A stretch of 64,000 nt of DNA. Origin: Streptomyces sp. MMG1533. Its GTDB lineage: Bacteria; Actinomycetota; Actinomycetes; Streptomycetales; Streptomycetaceae. The stretch spans positions 62,001 to 126,000 of the forward strand of contig NZ_LGDG01000200.1 in assembly GCF_001279775.1 (NCBI RefSeq), read 5' to 3'. The translations under genes were made by a program, and so were the position numbers. Shown in pieces: positions 50,782 to 60,119 of the stretch (position 1 is its first letter; every line of letters starts with the position of its first letter). Below the pieces are notes generated by a model that made no database searches, was not told the DNA's origin, and saw only the letters and a program-made list of their open reading frames with translations.

Positions 50782-51687
50782 GTGTCCGTACGTGAACTGG
50801 TGGTCCTCGGCACCGCCAGCCAGGTCCCGACCCGGCATCGCAACCACAACGGCTACCTGCTGCGGTGGGACGGCGAGGGCATCCTGTTCGACCCCGGTGA
50901 GGGCACGCAGCGGCAGATGCTGCGTGCCGGGGTCGCCGCGCACGACCTGAACCGGATCTGTGTCACGCACTTCCACGGCGACCACTCGCTGGGCCTCGCC
51001 GGAGTCATCCAGCGCATCAACCTCGACAGGGTCCCGCACGAGGTCACGGCCCACTATCCGCGCTCCGGACAGCGGTTCTTCAACCGGCTGCGGTACGCCA
51101 CCGCCTACCGCGAGACGGTCGAGCTGGTCGAGGCGCCGGTGAGCGCGGACGGTGTGCTCGCCACCACGCCCGGCTACACCCTGGACGCCCGCAAGCTCTC
51201 CCACCCCGTCGAGTCCTACGGCTATCGCCTCACCGAACCCGACGGCCGCCGCATGCTGCCCGACCGGCTCGCCGCGCACGGCATCAAGGGCCCGGACGTC
51301 GGACGGATCCAACGGGAGGGCTCGCTGGGCGAGGTCCGTCTCGACGACGTCAGCGAGACGCGCCGCGGGCAGCGGTTCGCGTTCGTCATGGACACCCGGC
51401 TGTGCGACGGCGTGCACGCGCTGGCCGAGGGCTGCGACCTGCTGGTCATCGAGTCGACGTTCCTCGACGAGGACGAGCAACTGGCGGTGGAGCACGGGCA
51501 CCTGACGGCAGGTCAGGCAGCGCGGGTCGCGCGGGACGCGGGCGTACGGCATCTCGTGCTCACCCACTTCAGCCAGCGCTACTCCGAACCGGACGAGTTC
51601 GAGCGGCAGGCGCGGGCCGCCGGCTTCGAGGGGGAGCTGACAGTGGCCCACGATCTGCTGAGGGTGCCGGTTCCGAAGCGTCGGTGA
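50782..51687 (+). CDS. rnz: ribonuclease Z
   Basis: RNase Z cuts the 3' trailer of tRNA precursors that lack an encoded CCA, which both tRNA-Ala genes in this window do. The 301-residue protein has the metal motif HFHGDH (His63-His68, in [13 protein letters not shown]), the later Asp in FVMDTRLC and LTHFSQRY near the end. Residues about 150-200 form the exosite region. GTG start; its TGA overlaps a GTG that could start the next gene. Confidence 0.93.
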   Translation: MSVRELVVLGTASQVPTRHRNHNGYLLRWDGEGILFDPGEGTQRQMLRAGVAAHDLNRICVTHFHGDHSLGLAGVIQRINLDRVPHEVTAHYPRSGQRFFNRLRYATAYRETVELVEAPVSADGVLATTPGYTLDARKLSHPVESYGYRLTEPDGRRMLPDRLAAHGIKGPDVGRIQREGSLGEVRLDDVSETRRGQRFAFVMDTRLCDGVHALAEGCDLLVIESTFLDEDEQLAVEHGHLTAGQAARVARDAGVRHLVLTHFSQRYSEPDEFERQARAAGFEGELTVAHDLLRVPVPKRR

Positions 51688-51707
51688 AACCGCCGTACCA
51701 TTCTTCG

Positions 51708-52700
51708 ATGCCCATCCCCAAAGCTGAACTGCACCTCCATATCGAAGGCACCCTGGAGCCGGAGCTGGCCTTCGAGCTGGCCGCCCGCAACGGCGTCGAG
51801 CTGCCGTACGCCGACACCGACCAGCTGCGCCAGGCGTACCGGTTCAAGGACCTCCAGTCGTTCCTGAACCTGTACTACGAGCTCATGTCCGTGCTCCGCA
51901 CCGAGCAGGACTTCGCGGACCTCGCGAACGCCTACCTGGCCCGCGCCGCCGCGCAGGGTGTGCGGCACGCCGAGATCTTCTTCGACCCGCAGGCCCACAT
52001 CGCACGCGGGGTCGGAATGGGGACGGTCGTCGAGGGGCTGTGGCGGGCGCTGGGGAACAGCGAGTCCGCGCACGGCGTCTCCACGCAGCTGATCATGTGC
52101 TTCCTGCGGGACGAGTCCGCCGAGTCGGCGCTGGAGACGCTGGAGGCGGCGAAGCCGTACCTCGACCGGATCGTCGGCATCGGGCTCGACTCGGCCGAGG
52201 TCGGGCATCCGCCGGTGAAGTTCCGCGAGGTGTACGAGGCCGCCGCCGCGCTCGGTCTGCGGCGCGTGGCGCACGCCGGTGAGGAGGGCCCGCCGGAGTA
52301 CATCACGGAGGCCCTGGACGTGCTCGGCGTCGAGCGGATCGACCACGGCCTGCGCTGCATGGAGGACGATGCGCTGGTCGCCCGTCTCGTGCGGGACCGG
52401 ATCCCGCTGACCCTGTGCCCACTGTCCAACGTCCGGCTGCGTGCCGTCGACGTCCTCGCCGAGCACCCGCTGCCGGCGATGCTGGAGGCCGGGTTGCTGT
52501 GCACGGTCAACTCCGACGACCCGGCCTACTTCGGCGGCTACGCCGGAGACAACTTCGACGCCGTGCGCCGGACACTGGGCCTCGGCGAGGACCGGCTGCG
52601 CGAGCTGGCCCGCAACTCCTTCGTCGCGTCCTTCCTGGAGCACGACGAGGAGCTGCGGGCGCGGTATCTGGCCGAGGTGGAGGCGTACGACTTCCCGTAG
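51708..52700 (+). CDS. adenosine/adenine deaminase family protein, probably adenine deaminase
   Basis: The 330-residue TIM-barrel enzyme has the metal motif HLHIEG, the third His and catalytic Glu in VAHAGEEGPPEY, RIDHG and the metal Asp in TVNSDDPAYF. The segments GLDSAEVGHPPVKF and AELHLHIEGTLEPELAF look more like the bacterial/fungal adenine deaminase branch (as I recall, Pseudomonas Pa0148) than true adenosine deaminase. ATG 51708 begins the conserved MPIPKAELHLH; GTG 51684, overlapping the rnz stop, would add eight residues. Confidence 0.88.
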   Translation: MPIPKAELHLHIEGTLEPELAFELAARNGVELPYADTDQLRQAYRFKDLQSFLNLYYELMSVLRTEQDFADLANAYLARAAAQGVRHAEIFFDPQAHIARGVGMGTVVEGLWRALGNSESAHGVSTQLIMCFLRDESAESALETLEAAKPYLDRIVGIGLDSAEVGHPPVKFREVYEAAAALGLRRVAHAGEEGPPEYITEALDVLGVERIDHGLRCMEDDALVARLVRDRIPLTLCPLSNVRLRAVDVLAEHPLPAMLEAGLLCTVNSDDPAYFGGYAGDNFDAVRRTLGLGEDRLRELARNSFVASFLEHDEELRARYLAEVEAYDFP

Positions 52701-52712
52701 GCCGGCGGTGTG

Positions 52713-54077
52713 TCAGGACCCCGGTGCGGCTGCCGCCTGCCGGGGTCCTGCCGTGTCGTAGGACCGCTGGGCGGGGACGGCCGGGGCGTCGATCGGGATC
52801 TCCACGACCGGCTGCTCGGGCGTGCCGGCCTGCGGGAGCGCGTCCGCCGGGGTGCCGGTCGAGGCGGCGACCACGGCGGCCGGGGTGCCGCCCCGGCGGC
52901 GCACCGCACCGGTGAGCAGGGGGCGCCCGCCGGTGTGCAGGGCCACCGCGGTCATCGGGAGGGTGACGACCAGGAGTCCGAGGGCGAGGATCGCGCCCAT
53001 GGCCGGGAAGCCGGCCCGTGCGGACAGCAGACTCCCGATGAGCGGGCCCGCCGCCGTGCCGAGCGAGGACGCGGAGCCGACGAGTACCGCCCAACGGCCG
53101 CGCGGGTCGAGGGAGGCGGCGAGGCCGATGACGTACGACAGGACGATCGGGTAGAGCGTGTTCCAGGCGATCTCGCCGGCCGCGAAGGTCGGCAGGTCGG
53201 TCGCGGAGGCGCTCAGCGCGATGCAGCCGGCGATGAGAACGGTGCCCGCGCCGACGGGCATCGCCCGGCCGAGTCGAGGCCCGAGCGCACCCGCGCCGAT
53301 GACCCCCAGGAGCCCGGTGCCCAGCGCCACGGCGAAGACGACGCCGACGGCCGCCTCCGTCAGATGCGCCTGCGTGAGGCCGATCCGGCCGCTGACTCCC
53401 CACAGGGAGTTCTGCGCGAGCGACCAGAACAGCATGGCGACGGCGAGGACGAGACCGGCGCGCAGGTGGGGGAGCGGGTCCTGGTTCCGGCGGGCCTGCC
53501 GGGTGGCGGCCGTACGGATCGGGAGACGGCTCGTCAGGGGCCAGACGGCCGCCGCGGTCAGGGCGATCGCGGCGAGCGGCAGCCCGTGGCCGGGGCCGAG
53601 GTGGGGGACCGTCAGATAGACCGTGCCCGCGAGCGCGGAGACGCTCAGCAGGCCCAGCGTGGTCGTGCGGTGCGGATCCCACGCTCGAACACCCTCGCGC
53701 GGGGGGACCCCCATGGCGGCGATCCCGGTGGCGGCGACCGTGGTGGCGGTACCGGAGCCGAAGCCGCCGAGCAGCGCACCGGCGACCACGGCCGGGACGG
53801 AGGCGGTGAGGGCGGCGGTGCCGTAGCCGAGGACGGCCAGCGCCAGTCCGGCGCGGGCCAGGGTGCGCGGGCCGACGCGGTCGACCCGCGAGGCGAGCAG
53901 AAAGCCGGCCGCGGCCGAACTCAGCAGCAGGGCGCTGCCGATGGCACCCGCCTGCGTGGCGGACAGCGGAAGTCCCGAGTCGAGTCTGCCGACGGTGGTC
54001 GGGAGGAGGTACGGGGCGAGGTACCCGGCCGTGAAAAGGGCAACGAGGGGCCAGGGCGTGGTGGTGCGGGCGAACAC
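52713..54077 (-). CDS. MFS transporter
   Basis: The protein has about 454 residues and 12 helices (LVALFTAGYLAPYLL, AGAIGSALLLSSAAAGFLLA, ALAVLGYGTAALTASVP and so on) and a hydrophilic C-terminal tail of about 60 residues. The substrate is unknown. I chose the GTG at 54077 because upstream in-frame sequence is not membrane-like and its first start is TTG (54161). The cytoplasmic loop near 53677-53712 encodes GVPPREGVRAWDPH, which looks like an in-frame copy of a dispersed repeat. The IclR-kdgD-gudD block lies beyond. Confidence 0.82.
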   Translation of the reverse strand: MFARTTTPWPLVALFTAGYLAPYLLPTTVGRLDSGLPLSATQAGAIGSALLLSSAAAGFLLASRVDRVGPRTLARAGLALAVLGYGTAALTASVPAVVAGALLGGFGSGTATTVAATGIAAMGVPPREGVRAWDPHRTTTLGLLSVSALAGTVYLTVPHLGPGHGLPLAAIALTAAAVWPLTSRLPIRTAATRQARRNQDPLPHLRAGLVLAVAMLFWSLAQNSLWGVSGRIGLTQAHLTEAAVGVVFAVALGTGLLGVIGAGALGPRLGRAMPVGAGTVLIAGCIALSASATDLPTFAAGEIAWNTLYPIVLSYVIGLAASLDPRGRWAVLVGSASSLGTAAGPLIGSLLSARAGFPAMGAILALGLLVVTLPMTAVALHTGGRPLLTGAVRRRGGTPAAVVAASTGTPADALPQAGTPEQPVVEIPIDAPAVPAQRSYDTAGPRQAAAAPGS

Positions 54078-54278
54078 GGGCGTTCCCAGGGCATGCGAAA
54101 GAAGCGGCTCAGAAAAAGGGGGTTGGGCGACGACCGTCGACGGACAGGAACGCGCGGGCAATTTGTATCAAGCACACGGTTCGGGAAAGAAACGCGGGGG
54201 GTGTGATGTGGCGCACGTTGCGTTTGGGGTGTGTGGGGCCGGGTAGGCGTGCGGCCTTTCGGACTTCGAAGGGCGCTG

Positions 54279-55061
54279 TCAACGCCAGTGCGGCGCGCCC
54301 CCCGTGCCGGGCGCCGTCGCCTCGATCTTGCCCCTGATCTCCCGCATCACCGCGACGATCTGCGCCTCGTGCTCCGGCGTCAGCCGGGCCACCGGCACCG
54401 AGCAGCTGATCGCGTCCTGGGCGGGGGAGTCGTAGCGCAGGGCGAAGCCGAAGCCGACGATGCCGAGGACGCCCTCCTCGCGGTCGATCGAGTGGCCGCG
54501 GGTGCGGACCTGCGCCAGATCGGCCGCCAGCGACTCCCGGCCGGTGTGGGAGTTCGGGGTGAGGGCCACGTACGGCCCCTCGGGCAGCTCGGCGTCGTCC
54601 CGTTCGGCCAGCAGCGCCTTGCCCAGGGCGCCGACGTGGGCCGGCAGGCGTCGCCCGACCCGGCTGATGGTCCTCAGGTACTCGTGCGACTCGCGCGTCG
54701 CCAGATACGCCACGCCCCGGCCGTCCAGGCGCCCCATGTGGATCGTCTCGCCCAGCGCCTGGGACGCCTCGTCGAGATACGGCCGCACGACGCGCACGCG
54801 CGGATCGGAGTCGAGGTAGCTGGTGCCGGTGAGCAGGGCGTGGATGCCGATGCCGTAGAGGGAGCCGGTGACGTCCGTGCGGACCCAGCCGCGCGAGATC
54901 AGGGTCTGCAGCAGCGCGTACATCGAGCTGCGCGGCACGCCCAGCTCGTCGGCGAGCTCCTGCAGCCGTGCCGGACGGTCGCCCCGCGCGGCGAGCAGCT
55001 CCAGCAGCTCGACCGTGCGCGCGGCCGACTTCACCTCGCGGACGCCCCCGGTCTCTGACAT
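54279..55061 (-). CDS. IclR-family transcriptional regulator
   Basis: The 260-residue protein has an N-terminal winged helix (SAARTVELLELLAARGDRPA, LADELGVPRSSMYALLQTL) and the IclR effector domain (GETIHMGRLDGRGVAYLATR; RVGRRLPAHVGALGKALLAE; YDSPAQDAISCSVPV). Members usually sense small organic acids. It is divergent from kdgD-gudD across 109 bases and is the likely local regulator of D-glucarate use. ATG 55061 was chosen; the earlier start at 55103 would overlap the kdgD promoter. Confidence 0.93.
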   Translation of the reverse strand: MSETGGVREVKSAARTVELLELLAARGDRPARLQELADELGVPRSSMYALLQTLISRGWVRTDVTGSLYGIGIHALLTGTSYLDSDPRVRVVRPYLDEASQALGETIHMGRLDGRGVAYLATRESHEYLRTISRVGRRLPAHVGALGKALLAERDDAELPEGPYVALTPNSHTGRESLAADLAQVRTRGHSIDREEGVLGIVGFGFALRYDSPAQDAISCSVPVARLTPEHEAQIVAVMREIRGKIEATAPGTGGAPHWR

Positions 55062-55102
55062 GCGTCGATCGTAAGCGGGGGTGACCGCCGGCGACCGGGC
55101 CA

Positions 55103-55131
55103 TTGACGGGACTCGTTCGCCTATCTAACCT
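55103..55131 (+). promoter_or_regulatory. probable promoter of kdgD-gudD
   Basis: TTGACG (55103-55108) and TAACCT (55126-55131) are separated by 17 bases, a good sigma-HrdB-type match. The 40 bases up to the GTG contain short inverted TCATC/GATGA elements that may hold the IclR operator. Confidence 0.6.
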
Positions 55132-55170
55132 TCATCTTCATACGTGGATGACGTCTACATGGGGAGATGA

Positions 55171-56118
55171 GTGAGGGTGAGTCCCGATACGGGCGCCGTG
55201 ACGGGGAGGCTGCGGGAGGGCATGGCGAACGGCGTGCTGTCGTTCCCGCTGACCAGCTTCCACGACGACGGCTCCCTCGACCCGGACGGCTTCCGCACGT
55301 ACGTCGCGGACCGGATCGCCACCGGCCCCGGCGCCGTCTTCCCCGCCTGCGGCACCGGCGAGTTCTTCTCCCTGGACGAGGACGAGTACCGGCAGGTCGT
55401 CACCATCACGGTCGAGGAGGCCGGCGGGCGCGTGCCCGTCGTCGCCGGGATCGGCTACGGCTGGGCGCAGGCCGTCCGCTTCGCGCGCATCGCCGAAGAG
55501 GCCGGGGCGGACGCCCTCCTCGTCCTGCCGCACTACCTGGTCGCCGCCCCGCAGGATGGGCTGGTCGCCCAACTGGAGCAGATCGCGGCCCGTACCCGGC
55601 TGCCGCTCATCGCCTACCAGCGCGGTCAAGTCACCTTCACCGTCGGCTCCTTGAAGCGCATCGCCGCCATCCCGACCGTCATCGGCCTGAAGGACGGCCA
55701 CAGCGACCTCGACCGGCTGCAACGCCTCACGCTCGCCGCCCCCGAGGGCTTCCTCTTCTTCAACGGGGCCGCCACCGCCGAGATCCAGGCCCGCGCCTAC
55801 GCCACCGTCGGCATCCCCGCCTACTCCTCCGCCGTCCACGCCTTCGCCCCCGAGATCGCGAACGCCTTCTTCACCGCGTTCCAGGACGGCGACGACGGCA
55901 CCGTCGAGAAGCTGCTGCGCGACTTCTACGTCCCCCTCGTCGAACTCCGCGACCGCGTGCCCGGATACGCCGTGTCCCTGGTGAAGGCGGCCGCCCGGCT
56001 GCGCGGCCGTCCGGTGGGACCCGTGCGCGCCCCGCTCACCGATCCCTCGGCCGCCAACCTGGCCGACCTCAAGATGCTGCTGACCACCGGACTCGACCTC
56101 GTAGGAGCCGCCCTGTGA
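55171..56118 (+). CDS. kdgD: 5-dehydro-4-deoxyglucarate dehydratase
   Basis: The enzyme decarboxylates and dehydrates 5-keto-4-deoxy-D-glucarate to 2,5-dioxopentanoate (alpha-ketoglutarate semialdehyde). The 315-residue TIM barrel belongs to the DHDPS/NAL family: FPLTSFHDDGSLDPDGF, FPACGTGEFFSL, the Tyr in IAYQRG and the Schiff-base Lys in GLKDGHSDL. The GTG is preceded by GGGGAGATGA. The stop overlaps gudD by four bases (GTGA), giving a coupled two-step pathway under the divergent IclR regulator. Confidence 0.94.
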   Translation: MRVSPDTGAVTGRLREGMANGVLSFPLTSFHDDGSLDPDGFRTYVADRIATGPGAVFPACGTGEFFSLDEDEYRQVVTITVEEAGGRVPVVAGIGYGWAQAVRFARIAEEAGADALLVLPHYLVAAPQDGLVAQLEQIAARTRLPLIAYQRGQVTFTVGSLKRIAAIPTVIGLKDGHSDLDRLQRLTLAAPEGFLFFNGAATAEIQARAYATVGIPAYSSAVHAFAPEIANAFFTAFQDGDDGTVEKLLRDFYVPLVELRDRVPGYAVSLVKAAARLRGRPVGPVRAPLTDPSAANLADLKMLLTTGLDLVGAAL

Positions 56119-57404
56119 ACCTCTCCATCACGGACGTACGGCTGACCCCGATCCTGGTCGCCGACCCGCCCCTGCTGAACACGCAGGGCGTGCACCAGCC
56201 CTACACCCCCCGGCTGATCGTGGAGGTGGTGACGGCCGACGGGACCACCGGCATCGGCGAGACGTACGGCGACACCAAGTACCTGGAGCTGGCCCGTCCG
56301 TTCGCCAAGAAGCTGGTCGGACGCCAGGTGAGCGACCTGAACGGGCTGTTCGTCCTCGCCGACGAGGTGGCCGTCGACAGTTCCCGGGTCTCCGGTCAGG
56401 TCGACGTCGGCGGACTGCGCGGCGTCCAGACCGCCGACAAGCTGCGGCTGTCCGTCGTCTCCGCCTTCGAGGTGGCCTGCCTCGATGCGCTGGGCAAGGC
56501 GCTCGGCCTGCCCGTGCACGCGCTGCTCGGCGGCAAGCTGCGGGACGCGGTGGAGTACAGCGCGTACCTCTTCTACAAGTGGGCGGACCATCCGGAGGGC
56601 GTGACGGCCGAGAAGGACGACTGGGGCGTTGCCGTCGACCCGGCCGGGGTCGTCGAGCAGGCCCGGAAGTTCACCGAGCGGTACGGCTTCACCTCCTTCA
56701 AGCTCAAGGGCGGTGTCTTCCCGCCCGACGAGGAGGTCGCGGCCGTACGGGCACTGGCCGAGGCGTTCCCCGGGCACCCGCTGCGGCTGGATCCCAACGG
56801 GGCGTGGAGCGTGGAGACTTCACTGAAGGTGGCGAAGGAACTCGGGGATGTTCTCGAGTACCTGGAGGACCCGGCGCTCGGTACGCCGGCCATGGCCGAG
56901 GTCGCCGCTCGGACGGACGTGCCCCTCGCCACCAACATGTGCGTGACGACCTTCGCCGAGATCAAGGAGGCCTTCACCCGCGATGCCGTCCAGGTGGTGC
57001 TCTCCGACCACCACTACTGGGGCGGGCTGCGCAACACGCAGCAACTCGCCGCCGTCTGCCGCACCTTCGGCGTCGGGGTGTCCATGCACTCCAACACCCA
57101 CCTGGGGATCTCGCTGGCCGCGATGACCCATGTCGCGTCCACCGTCCCCAACCTCCACCACGCCTGCGACTCCCACTATCCCTGGCAGTCGGAGGACGTC
57201 CTGACCGAACGCCTCACCTTCGAGGGCGGCAGGGTCACCGTCTCGGACGCACCCGGCCTGGGCGTCGAACTCGACCGGGACAGGCTTCGCTTCCTCCACC
57301 GGCGCTGGCTGGACGACGACGGTTCGCTGCGTGAGCGGGACGACGCGGCGGCGATGCGGGTGGCCGAGCCGGGGTGGGTCACGCCGGCGGTGCCGCGCTG
57401 GTAG
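56115..57404 (+). CDS. gudD: glucarate dehydratase (enolase superfamily)
   Basis: GudD converts D-glucarate to 5-keto-4-deoxy-D-glucarate, the substrate of the preceding enzyme. The 429-residue protein has the mandelate-racemase subgroup features: the KxK base (TSFKLKGGVFP), metal ligands in LRLDPNGAW and YLEDPALG, a third in the DHHYWGG region, and the His base in SMHSNTHLG. The length is normal. GTG start overlaps the kdgD stop. The third pathway enzyme, ketoglutarate semialdehyde dehydrogenase, and a sugar-acid transporter are not in this window. Confidence 0.94.
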   Translation: MNLSITDVRLTPILVADPPLLNTQGVHQPYTPRLIVEVVTADGTTGIGETYGDTKYLELARPFAKKLVGRQVSDLNGLFVLADEVAVDSSRVSGQVDVGGLRGVQTADKLRLSVVSAFEVACLDALGKALGLPVHALLGGKLRDAVEYSAYLFYKWADHPEGVTAEKDDWGVAVDPAGVVEQARKFTERYGFTSFKLKGGVFPPDEEVAAVRALAEAFPGHPLRLDPNGAWSVETSLKVAKELGDVLEYLEDPALGTPAMAEVAARTDVPLATNMCVTTFAEIKEAFTRDAVQVVLSDHHYWGGLRNTQQLAAVCRTFGVGVSMHSNTHLGISLAAMTHVASTVPNLHHACDSHYPWQSEDVLTERLTFEGGRVTVSDAPGLGVELDRDRLRFLHRRWLDDDGSLRERDDAAAMRVAEPGWVTPAVPRW

Positions 57405-57662
57405 GCCTCCGGCAACCCGGGCGGTTTCGTCGCGCCGAGTGACCTGCTCGTGCGGGGCCGGTGGGCCACAACGACCGGATCCGGACACCGGCGGAGCAGG
57501 CTCCGGGGCGGGTGCGGCGGCGGAGGCCGAGCCGAGTGCGGCCGGGACGGCATGCACGTCCGGTACGGCCCGGCCCGGACCTGCGGCTACGGCGTGACGA
57601 CGGCGCGTTGTCCGTGGCTTGGTGCAGACTGGCCTGATCGGCACCACGTCAGGGAGCGCACC

Positions 57663-58805
57663 GTGATCGCGTCCACCGCGTCCACCGGAAAGGGAACGTC
57701 ACACATCGGAGAGGCCGGGCACCCCAGGGCCCAGGTCGACCCGCTCACCGCCCTGCGCACACCCGACGACCCGCCCTGGGACGTCTACCTCACGGGCCCC
57801 GTCTTCCTCGACATCATCTTCACCGGGCTCGACTCCGCCCCGGTGCGCGGGACCGAGTCCTGGGCGCGCGGGATGGGGTCGAGCCCGGGCGGTGTGGCGA
57901 ACATGGCGACGGCCCTGGCGAGGCTCGGCCTCAGAACCTCCCTCGCGGCCGCTTTCGGCGACGACCACTACGGCGAGTACTGCTGGGACGCCCTGGAGAC
58001 GGGCGAGGGTATCGATCTCGGGCCGTCCCGCACGGTCCCCGGCTGGCACTCCTCGGTCACCGTCTCCATGGCGTACGAGGGGGAGCGCACGATGGTCTCC
58101 CACGGCCACGAGCCGCCCCCCGAGGAGCCCGCGCCCGACTGCCCCCCACGCGCGCGTGCCGCCATCGCCTCCCTCACCCCGGGCAAGCGCGCACCCTGGA
58201 TCGCCCAGGCCGCGAGCAAGGGGGCCCGGATCTTCGGCGACGTCGGGTGGGACGACACGGGGGCGTGGGATCTGGCGCGGCTGGCCGACCTGGAGCACTG
58301 CGAGGCGTTTCTGCCGAACGCGGAGGAGGCGATGCGGTACACGGGGGCGGCATGCCCGCGTGAGGCCGCGCACGCGCTGACCGATCACGTTCCGCTGGCC
58401 GTCGTCACGCTCGGTGCGGACGGGGCGTACGCGGTGGACCGGCGGACCGGGGAGACGGCGGAGGTGCCGGCGATCGCGGTGGAGGCGCTCGATCCGACCG
58501 GGGCGGGGGACGTGTTCGTGGCGGGGTTCGTCACGGGGACGCTGGCGGGGTGGCCGCTGGCCGACCGGCTGGCCTTCGCGGGTCTGACGGCGGCCTTGTC
58601 CGTGCAGGAGTTCGGCGGGTCGTTGTCGGCGCCCGGGTGGTCCGAGATCGGGGCGTGGTGGCGCAGGGTGCAGTCGGTGGAGGGGCAGGACCCGGCGGCG
58701 CTCGAGCGGTACGGGTTCCTGGCGGGGCTGGTGCCGGAGGAGGCGGCGCGGCCGTGGCCGTTGCGGAGGGCTGTGCCGACGATCGGGTTCGGACGGTCGG
58801 CGTGA
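57663..58805 (+). CDS. PfkB-family carbohydrate kinase
   Basis: The 380-residue protein has the ribokinase fold: an N-terminal GSSPGGVANMATALARLG sugar-binding glycine motif and the C-terminal signature DPTGAGDVFVAGF with the catalytic Asp and anion hole. The substrate may be a sugar or nucleoside. The start GTG follows AGGGAGC; the upstream open frame is not coding-like. It lies 258 bases past gudD, so co-transcription with the glucarate genes is possible but not shown. The C-terminal extension of about 60 residues (after LSAPGWSEIGAWW) is unusual. Confidence 0.86.
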   Translation: MIASTASTGKGTSHIGEAGHPRAQVDPLTALRTPDDPPWDVYLTGPVFLDIIFTGLDSAPVRGTESWARGMGSSPGGVANMATALARLGLRTSLAAAFGDDHYGEYCWDALETGEGIDLGPSRTVPGWHSSVTVSMAYEGERTMVSHGHEPPPEEPAPDCPPRARAAIASLTPGKRAPWIAQAASKGARIFGDVGWDDTGAWDLARLADLEHCEAFLPNAEEAMRYTGAACPREAAHALTDHVPLAVVTLGADGAYAVDRRTGETAEVPAIAVEALDPTGAGDVFVAGFVTGTLAGWPLADRLAFAGLTAALSVQEFGGSLSAPGWSEIGAWWRRVQSVEGQDPAALERYGFLAGLVPEEAARPWPLRRAVPTIGFGRSA

Positions 58806-58824
58806 CTTGGCGAGGCAGGTGGGG

Positions 58825-58920
58825 TGGCCGTCCCTGAGGGCTCCGCCCCCGGACCCCCGGCCCATGCGCACCCTCCCCCACGCTCGGCTGGGCTCGCGCG
58901 GAGGGACCCCCCTCCCGTCT
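58825..58920. repeat. composite dispersed repeat before phoH
   Basis: CCCTGAGGGCTCCGCCCCCGGACCCCC resembles the first part of the repeat at 39338. It is followed by a second type, GCACCCTCCCCCACGCTCGG with a matching GCGCGGAGGGACCCCCC, which can form a hairpin. It fills much of the gap between the kinase and phoH and may terminate the kinase gene. Confidence 0.6.
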
Positions 58921-59048
58921 CGGTTGGATGACAGGGCGGCGAAAAGCCCTACGGCGTTGTCAGTCCACCGTCGTACCCTTGGTATCGCGAGGCCGCTCTC
59001 AGCTACGCGGCCGTGATGAGGAGGAACCGCAGGCCTACAGGCCGGCCC

Positions 59049-60107
59049 ATGACTCAGACACCCACAGCTCACACACCCGCGCAGGGGCAGGCGAGAGCAC
59101 AGTTCACGGTCCCCGCCCAGCACCCCATGGTGACCGTGCTGGGTTCCGGCGACTCCCTCCTGCGTGTGATCGAGAAGGCCTTCCCGGCAGCCGACATCCA
59201 CGTCCGGGGCAACGAGATCAGCGCGGTCGGCGACGCCGCCGAAGTCGCCCTCATCCAGCGCATGTTCGACGAGATGATGCTGGTGCTCCGCACCGGACAG
59301 CCGATGACGGAGGACGCAGTGGAACGCTCGATCGCCATGCTGAGGGCCAGTGAGAACGGCGAGAGCGACGGCCAGGAGACCCCGGCCGAGGTGCTCACGC
59401 AGAACATCCTCTCCTCGCGCGGCCGCACCATCCGCCCCAAGACCCTCAACCAGAAGCGGTACGTCGACGCGATCGACAAGCACACGATCGTCTTCGGCAT
59501 CGGCCCCGCCGGTACCGGCAAGACCTACCTCGCCATGGCCAAGGCGGTCCAGGCCCTGCAGTCCAAGCAGGTCAACCGCATCATCCTCACCCGCCCGGCG
59601 GTCGAGGCGGGGGAGCGGCTCGGCTTCCTCCCGGGCACGCTCTACGAGAAGATCGACCCGTACCTGCGCCCGCTGTACGACGCGCTGCACGACATGCTGG
59701 ACCCGGACTCGATCCCGCGGCTCATGGCCGCCGGGACCATCGAGGTGGCGCCCCTGGCATACATGCGCGGTCGCACGCTCAATGACGCCTTCATCATCCT
59801 GGACGAGGCCCAGAACACGAGCCCCGAGCAGATGAAGATGTTCCTCACCCGTCTCGGCTTCGACTCGAAGATCGTGATCACGGGTGACGTGACTCAGGTG
59901 GACCTGCCGAACGGCACGAAGTCGGGTCTGCGCCAGGTCCAGGACATCCTCGAAGGCCTCGACGACGTCCACTTCTCGCGGCTCACGTCCCACGATGTCG
60001 TACGGCACAAGCTGGTCGGCCGTATCGTCGACGCGTACGAGAAGTACGACAGCCAGAACGGTACGGAGAACGGCACCCACAAGGGCGCCCGTAACAAGCG
60101 GAAGTAG
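59049..60107 (+). CDS. PhoH-like ATPase
   Basis: The 352-residue protein has an N-terminal KH-like region, Walker A GPAGTGKTY, the RPAVEAGERLGFLPG loop and Walker B ILDEAQN, matching PhoH/YbeZ. It is a P-loop ATPase thought to act with YbeY in RNA processing; ybeY follows 12 bases later. ATG 59049 (MTQTPTAHTP) is used, but GTG 59013, which lies just before an AGGAGGA stretch, is a possible alternative. Repeats upstream separate it from the kinase gene. Confidence 0.94.
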   Translation: MTQTPTAHTPAQGQARAQFTVPAQHPMVTVLGSGDSLLRVIEKAFPAADIHVRGNEISAVGDAAEVALIQRMFDEMMLVLRTGQPMTEDAVERSIAMLRASENGESDGQETPAEVLTQNILSSRGRTIRPKTLNQKRYVDAIDKHTIVFGIGPAGTGKTYLAMAKAVQALQSKQVNRIILTRPAVEAGERLGFLPGTLYEKIDPYLRPLYDALHDMLDPDSIPRLMAAGTIEVAPLAYMRGRTLNDAFIILDEAQNTSPEQMKMFLTRLGFDSKIVITGDVTQVDLPNGTKSGLRQVQDILEGLDDVHFSRLTSHDVVRHKLVGRIVDAYEKYDSQNGTENGTHKGARNKRK

Positions 60108-60119
60108 ACCAGCACGACC

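Noticed and set aside
59013..59048. GTG 59013 as the phoH start
   Set aside because: The AGGAGGA stretch would lie inside the coding region, and the extra residues (MMRRNRRPTGRP) are not typical of the family; it is kept only as an alternative.
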